DNA of 64,000 bases from Candidatus Bathyarchaeota archaeon. Lineage in GTDB: Archaea > Thermoproteota > Bathyarchaeia > Bathyarchaeales > Bathycorpusculaceae. Within the stretch, counting starts at the first letter, position 1; each line of letters opens with the position of its first letter. The stretch covers positions 1-64,000 of the forward strand of contig JAOZHY010000002.1 in NCBI GenBank assembly GCA_026014595.1, read 5' to 3'. Of the stretch, positions 59,861 through 64,000 are shown one piece after another. Below the pieces are notes generated by a model. The model was not told the origin of the DNA. It saw only the letters and a list, made by a program, of their open reading frames with translations, and did no database searches. The position numbers were made by a program, and so were the translations under genes.

Positions 59861-62800
59861 TCACCATAGCTTCCACGGCAGCTCGTCCATGTACTCGTTC
59901 AACGAACGAATCGAATTGCCGTTGCTTTCCCGTTTCTTCAGTACATCCACCAACGCAGAAGCCAGTTCCAAATTCGTAATCACTGGAATGTTAAACTCCA
60001 CTGCTTGCCGCCGGATGATGTAGCCGTCCGTCAGAACGTCGGAGTAGCTCTTCTGCTTGTTCCCCATCGGCACGTTAATGACCAAGTCAATCTTGCGCTC
60101 CTGCAGATAATCCAGGATGTTCGGGTTGGCGCTTTCCTCCTTGATCTTGTGCAGAACTTGAACGCTTTCAATTCCTGATGCACGTAGAACGTCAGCCGTG
60201 TGCGCTGTTGCGTAAATCTTGAAACCCATCTCCTCAAACGCCTTCGCTAACGGCACCACTCGACGCTTCGGCTCCTCGCCGCCAACAGTTATGAGTACTG
60301 AGCCGCCTTTGGGGGGGATGCGGAACTCTGCAGACTGCAGCGCCTTCGAGAAGGCATCAGCAAAATTCGGGCCTAAGCACGCCACTTCGCCCGTGCTCAA
60401 CATCTCCACGCCCAGCACTGGGTCTGCTCCGCTTAAGCGCATGAAACTGAACTGCGGCACCTTCACGCCCACATGTGGCGTAGGTGGCAAACCACAGGTC
60501 TTGAGTCCTTCAAACTTTTTGCCCAGCATAGCTAGTGTCGCAAGTTCGATGAGGTTTATGCCCCGCGTTTTGCTCACGAACGGCATCGACCGCGAAGCGC
60601 GCAGGTTGCATTCGATAACGTATACCTCGCCTTCCTTCACGAGGTACTGGATGTTGTATGGACCTTTGATTTTGAGGGCTTTCACGATTTTCGCTGTGGC
60701 ATCCTCAATCTTCCGCTGGACCTCAACGGAAAGCGTATGCGGTGGGATACTCATGGTGGCGTCGCCGCTGTGGACGCCCGCGTTTTCCACATGCTCCATA
60801 ATCGACCCGATCAAGCAGGTTTCGCCGTCGTAGACGCCGTCCACCTCAACTTCTCTGGCTTTATCCACGAACTTCGAAATCACCACTGGGTGGTCGCGGG
60901 AAACCTTGGCTGCCAACTTCAGAAAGTTCTCCAGCGCCGTCTCGTTATATGCTACACGCATAGCTGAACCCGACAGCACGTAGCTGGGACGCACGATAAC
61001 GGGGTAACCGATTTTCGCCGCAAACCCCTTCGCTTCCTCAATCGACGTGAGTTTGCTCCAACTCGGCTGTGGAATGCCCAACTTGTCCAGCAACGCACTG
61101 AACTTGGAGCGGTCTTCCGCGACATCGATGTCTTCCGCCGAAGTGCCCAGCAGTTTCACGCCAGCGGTCGCCAGCTTCATAGCCAGGTTGTTGGGGATTT
61201 GTCCGCCGACGCTGGTTATGACGCCTAATGGGTTTTCCTTCTCGTAAATGTCCAGAATTCTCTCGGTGCTGAGTTCCTCGAAGTACAGCTTGTCCGAGAC
61301 GTCGTAGTCGGTGCTGACGGTTTCAGGGTTATAGTTGACCATTATAGCTTCCTGAATGCCATTCTTCTTGAGCGCCCAGATGGTGTTGACGCCGCACCAA
61401 TCGAACTCCACGCTTGAACCTATGCGGAAGACGCCAGCGCCTAACACGATAACCTTGCTTTTGCCGGGACTTTGCTCTATGTCGTCTTCATCTCCGCCGT
61501 ACGTCATGTACAGGTAGTTGGTTTTGGCTGGCCACTCCGCCGCGAGCGTGTCTATCTGTTTGATTGCGGGGACTATGCCGGCTGTTTTTCGGAACTGGCG
61601 CACTTCAAACTCGTTAGTACCTGTGCAGACGGCAATTTGTTCATCGGAGAAGCCTAGGCGTTTTGCTTCGCGCACGATTTCTGCTGCAGTGCTGTCGCGT
61701 AGGCGCAACTGGCGGAGTTTTGCTTCCATGTTGATGATGTTCTGGATTTTGTATAGGAAGAACGGGTCGATGCCGCTTAGGCGGTAGATTTCCTCGACTG
61801 AGATGCCCATCTTCAGAGCTTTAACGATTTTGAAAAGCCGCTCATCAGTGGGGTTCGCCAACACCTCTTTAACGCTTTCCTCCGACTCGGGTTCCTCGTC
61901 TTCAGGGTTGCCTACCAAGCCGATTTTGCCGATGTCCAGCATCCGCACCGCCTTCTGCAGCGCCTCCTCGAAGCAGCGTCCGATTGCCATGACTTCGCCG
62001 ACGCTGCGCATCTGGGGACCTATGTGGCGGTCTGCGTTCTTGAACTTCTGCAGGTCCCACCGTGGAATCTTCACGGTGATGTAGTCCAAGGCTGGCTCGA
62101 AGCAGGCGGTAGTGACCTCAGTCACCTTGTTTATTAATTCTGGAAGCGTGTAGCCGATGCTGAGTTTGGTGGCTATGTACGCCAGCGGGTAGCCTGTGAC
62201 TTTGCTGGCGAGTGCTGAGCTGCGTGACAGACGGGAGTTGACTTCTATGACGCGGAACTCCTCGGATTTCGGATGCAACGCCCACTGAATGTTGCATTCG
62301 CCCACTATGCCCAGAGCGCGAATGGCGTTTATCGAGGTAGAGCGGATAAGGTGGTATTCGCGGTTCGTCAAGGTCTGTGACGGCGCCACCACAATGGAGT
62401 CGCCCGTGTGGATGCCCATGGGGTCGAAGTTTTCCATGTTGCAGACTGTTAAACAGTTGTCTGCGTAGTCGCGCATGACTTCGTACTCGACTTCTTTCCA
62501 GTGACCTACATACTCTTCCACGAGCACTTGGGTTATTCGGCTCTGCACCAAGCCGCGTGTGACGATTTCTTTGAGTTCCCAAGCGTTGTGTGCTACGCCT
62601 GCGCCCTTGCCGCCTAGAGTGTATGCGACGCGGACTATGACGGGGTAGCCGATTTCGTTGGCAACGTCGAGGGCTTCCTTAACTGTGGTGGCAGGCTTAC
62701 TTTTCAGCGGCGGCACACCTGCTTTGAGCATAGCTTGGCGGAAACGTTCTCGGTCGCCCGTGTCCTCTATCGCGCTGACGGGTGTTCCAAGAACCTTCAC

Positions 62801-63136
62801 GCCATACTTATCCAGCACGCCATTTTTGACGAGTTCGATGCCGCAGTTTAGTGCTGTTTGCCCTCCGAACCCGAGGAGAATGCCGTCGGGCTTTTCCTTC
62901 TGAATCACCTTCTCCACATACTCGGGAGTAACTGGGAGCAGGTAGACTTTGCCTGACAGACGCGGGTCCGTCTGGATAGTTGCGATGTTGGGGTTTACCA
63001 GGACTGTTTCGATGCCTTCTTCCCGCAGGGCTTTGAGGCACTGGCTGCCCGAATAGTCGAATTCAGCGGCTTCACCGATTTTTATAGCACCGCTTCCCAG
63101 CACCAGCACCTTCTTTATCCACTCGAACTTCGGCAT
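59861..63136 (-). CDS. carB: Carbamoyl-phosphate synthase large chain, 1091 aa
   Basis: Makes carbamoyl phosphate for arginine and pyrimidines. Two ATP-grasp halves, each with a phosphate loop (LGSGAIKIGEAAEFDYSG and LGAGVFRIGSSVEFDWCG), and a C-terminal MGS-like allosteric domain (KIYATAHTADVLRASGI). Full length. ATG 63136 has GGAGG about 8 nt upstream; a TTG at 63145 overlaps the carA stop. carA and carB form one operon. Confidence 0.96.
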   Translation of the reverse strand: MPKFEWIKKVLVLGSGAIKIGEAAEFDYSGSQCLKALREEGIETVLVNPNIATIQTDPRLSGKVYLLPVTPEYVEKVIQKEKPDGILLGFGGQTALNCGIELVKNGVLDKYGVKVLGTPVSAIEDTGDRERFRQAMLKAGVPPLKSKPATTVKEALDVANEIGYPVIVRVAYTLGGKGAGVAHNAWELKEIVTRGLVQSRITQVLVEEYVGHWKEVEYEVMRDYADNCLTVCNMENFDPMGIHTGDSIVVAPSQTLTNREYHLIRSTSINAIRALGIVGECNIQWALHPKSEEFRVIEVNSRLSRSSALASKVTGYPLAYIATKLSIGYTLPELINKVTEVTTACFEPALDYITVKIPRWDLQKFKNADRHIGPQMRSVGEVMAIGRCFEEALQKAVRMLDIGKIGLVGNPEDEEPESEESVKEVLANPTDERLFKIVKALKMGISVEEIYRLSGIDPFFLYKIQNIINMEAKLRQLRLRDSTAAEIVREAKRLGFSDEQIAVCTGTNEFEVRQFRKTAGIVPAIKQIDTLAAEWPAKTNYLYMTYGGDEDDIEQSPGKSKVIVLGAGVFRIGSSVEFDWCGVNTIWALKKNGIQEAIMVNYNPETVSTDYDVSDKLYFEELSTERILDIYEKENPLGVITSVGGQIPNNLAMKLATAGVKLLGTSAEDIDVAEDRSKFSALLDKLGIPQPSWSKLTSIEEAKGFAAKIGYPVIVRPSYVLSGSAMRVAYNETALENFLKLAAKVSRDHPVVISKFVDKAREVEVDGVYDGETCLIGSIMEHVENAGVHSGDATMSIPPHTLSVEVQRKIEDATAKIVKALKIKGPYNIQYLVKEGEVYVIECNLRASRSMPFVSKTRGINLIELATLAMLGKKFEGLKTCGLPPTPHVGVKVPQFSFMRLSGADPVLGVEMLSTGEVACLGPNFADAFSKALQSAEFRIPPKGGSVLITVGGEEPKRRVVPLAKAFEEMGFKIYATAHTADVLRASGIESVQVLHKIKEESANPNILDYLQERKIDLVINVPMGNKQKSYSDVLTDGYIIRRQAVEFNIPVITNLELASALVDVLKKRESNGNSIRSLNEYMDELPWKLW

Positions 63137-63137
63137 C

Positions 63138-64000
63138 TTAGGCAACCTCCATCATCTTTGCGAAGGTGTCGAATAGGAATTCGGTGTCGTAGGGTCCTGG
63201 CGAGGCTTCAGGGTGCCACTGAACCGCGAAAACTGGCTTGGTCTTGTGTTTGACGCCCTCGATGGTTTTGTCGTTGGCGTTTATGAACCAGGGCTCCAGC
63301 GGGGTTCTGCAGAAGCATTCGGTGTCGATGGCGTAGCCGTGGTTCTGGGTGGTGATGTAGCAGCGGTTAGTGTTCAAATCCAGTGCAGGCTGATTTTGAG
63401 AACGATGCCCGTACTTCAGTTTGTAAGTGTCACCGCCCACCGCCAAAGTGAGTATCTGAGCGCCGAGGCATATGCCCATCAACGGCACCCTGTCAACCAA
63501 CTCGCGGACGCTTTCTATGGTTTTGACGCATTTTTTCGGGTCGCCTGGACCGTTGCTTAGGAAAACGCCGTCGGGATGGTACTCCATGATTTCTTTGGCT
63601 GAAAAATCGTAAGGCACACGCACCAAGCTTATGCCGCGTTTCAGCAGGTTGCGCATGATGCTGAATTTCACGCCGCAGTCAATCAACACAACCGTTTTGC
63701 TGCCCTTTGCCTTATAGTGCACGGGTTCTTTCACGGTTACTTCCTTGACTAAGTCGGTCAGGTTGGGGTCTGGGATATTCTTGGCTTCCGTTAGAAGCTC
63801 TTCCAAATTCGGTTCTTCGCCAGCCTCACACACTTTTACCATGCCCAGCATGACGCCGTGCGTTCTAAGCTTCTTGGTGAGACGTCGGGTGTCGATGCCG
63901 TAGATGCCTGGGATGCCTTCGTCTGAAAGCCACTTGTCCAACGTTCTCGTTGACGCCCAATGGTACGGTTCCGTGCACAGTTCATGGATGGCAAGGGCTC
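63138..64000 (-). CDS. carA: Carbamoyl-phosphate synthase small chain (5' truncated by window end)
   Basis: Glutamine amidotransferase partner of CarB. The GATase part is complete: LSNGPGDPKKC, MGICLGAQILTLAVGG with the catalytic Cys, and QWHPEASPGPYDTEF with the His-Glu pair. The N-terminal part (GIYGIDTRRLTKKLRTHG) is present, and the frame continues past the listed TTG to the window edge (PYHWASTRTLDKW). The true start lies outside. Confidence 0.95.
   Translation of the reverse strand, partial: ALAIHELCTEPYHWASTRTLDKWLSDEGIPGIYGIDTRRLTKKLRTHGVMLGMVKVCEAGEEPNLEELLTEAKNIPDPNLTDLVKEVTVKEPVHYKAKGSKTVVLIDCGVKFSIMRNLLKRGISLVRVPYDFSAKEIMEYHPDGVFLSNGPGDPKKCVKTIESVRELVDRVPLMGICLGAQILTLAVGGDTYKLKYGHRSQNQPALDLNTNRCYITTQNHGYAIDTECFCRTPLEPWFINANDKTIEGVKHKTKPVFAVQWHPEASPGPYDTEFLFDTFAKMMEVA

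Overview
The window is archaeal chromosome with one small foreign element set into it. The core genes are an archaeal set: EF-2 with a diphthamide site, a thermosome, KEOPS Kae1, Bud32 and Pcc1, an Lsm-type Sm protein, archaeosine TGT, a GAN/RecJ-like nuclease, an Orc1/Cdc6 protein, aCPSF2, archaemetzincin, pyruvoyl arginine decarboxylase, archaeoflavoprotein AfpA and PAC2. TTG and GTG starts are common, and promoters show TATA boxes. A Thermoproteota-lineage archaeon, most like the Bathyarchaeia, fits best; this is inference from gene content, not a marker-gene result.

Positions 1-629 hold the 3' end of a surface-protein gene and an intergenic stretch. Positions 630-5519 hold an integrated element of about 4.86 kb in the 3' half of a tRNA-Cys gene, bounded by 34-bp direct repeats with one mismatch. 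It is AT-rich. It carries an SSV-type tyrosine integrase whose first codons lie at the opposite end of the element, and an operon of small, mostly Cys-rich putative zinc-binding proteins (1214-3724). A non-coding block of about 860 bp holds short iterons and a perfect 16-bp inverted repeat. No replication protein is recognisable.

Positions 5560-29590 are mostly ordinary chromosome: two flavodoxins, S15, RecJ-like, Pcc1, an NSUN RNA methyltransferase, Lsm, PAC2, a diphthamide-type ATP pyrophosphatase, TgtA, PHP, aCPSF2, archaemetzincin, a presenilin-like protease, AfpA with an iron-sulfur flavoprotein, EF-2, a Na,K-ATPase-like pump, IlvD, a membrane winged-helix protein and the thermosome. A tRNA-Glu with encoded CCA follows. 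Next to it is a small AT-rich island (29590-31049) holding a helix-hairpin-helix protein and ending in a near-copy of the tRNA 3' end.

Positions 31100-45315 carry molybdopterin genes (moaC-moaB-moaA), a winged-helix/Cdc6 pair with origin-box-like repeats, arginine decarboxylase, a metal ABC transporter, Nudix, two micro-genes, a lone CheY-like receiver, a TrmB-CBS regulator, triosephosphate isomerase, a DUF89 phosphatase, glycogen debranching enzyme and GalT. Positions 45525-57065 carry PAP2, a metallophosphoesterase, inositol phosphatase, Ogt, a proteasome beta-type subunit lacking the catalytic Thr1, AMMECR1, a glycosyltransferase, NadC, SpoIIM, an RlmE-type methyltransferase, a TFE-beta-like factor, Kae1-Bud32 and RdgB. 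Positions 57103-59763 hold a three-gene cluster matching the sulfide-to-homocysteine pathway of methanogens. The window ends in carB-carA on the minus strand.

The most notable items are the reconstructable split integrase and its zinc-finger operon, a 53-nt element with a covarying hairpin found twice, the Thr1-less proteasome subunit, a COG1900 gene with conserved N-terminal codons but no start codon, the origin-like repeats by cdc6, and the tRNA-Glu island.
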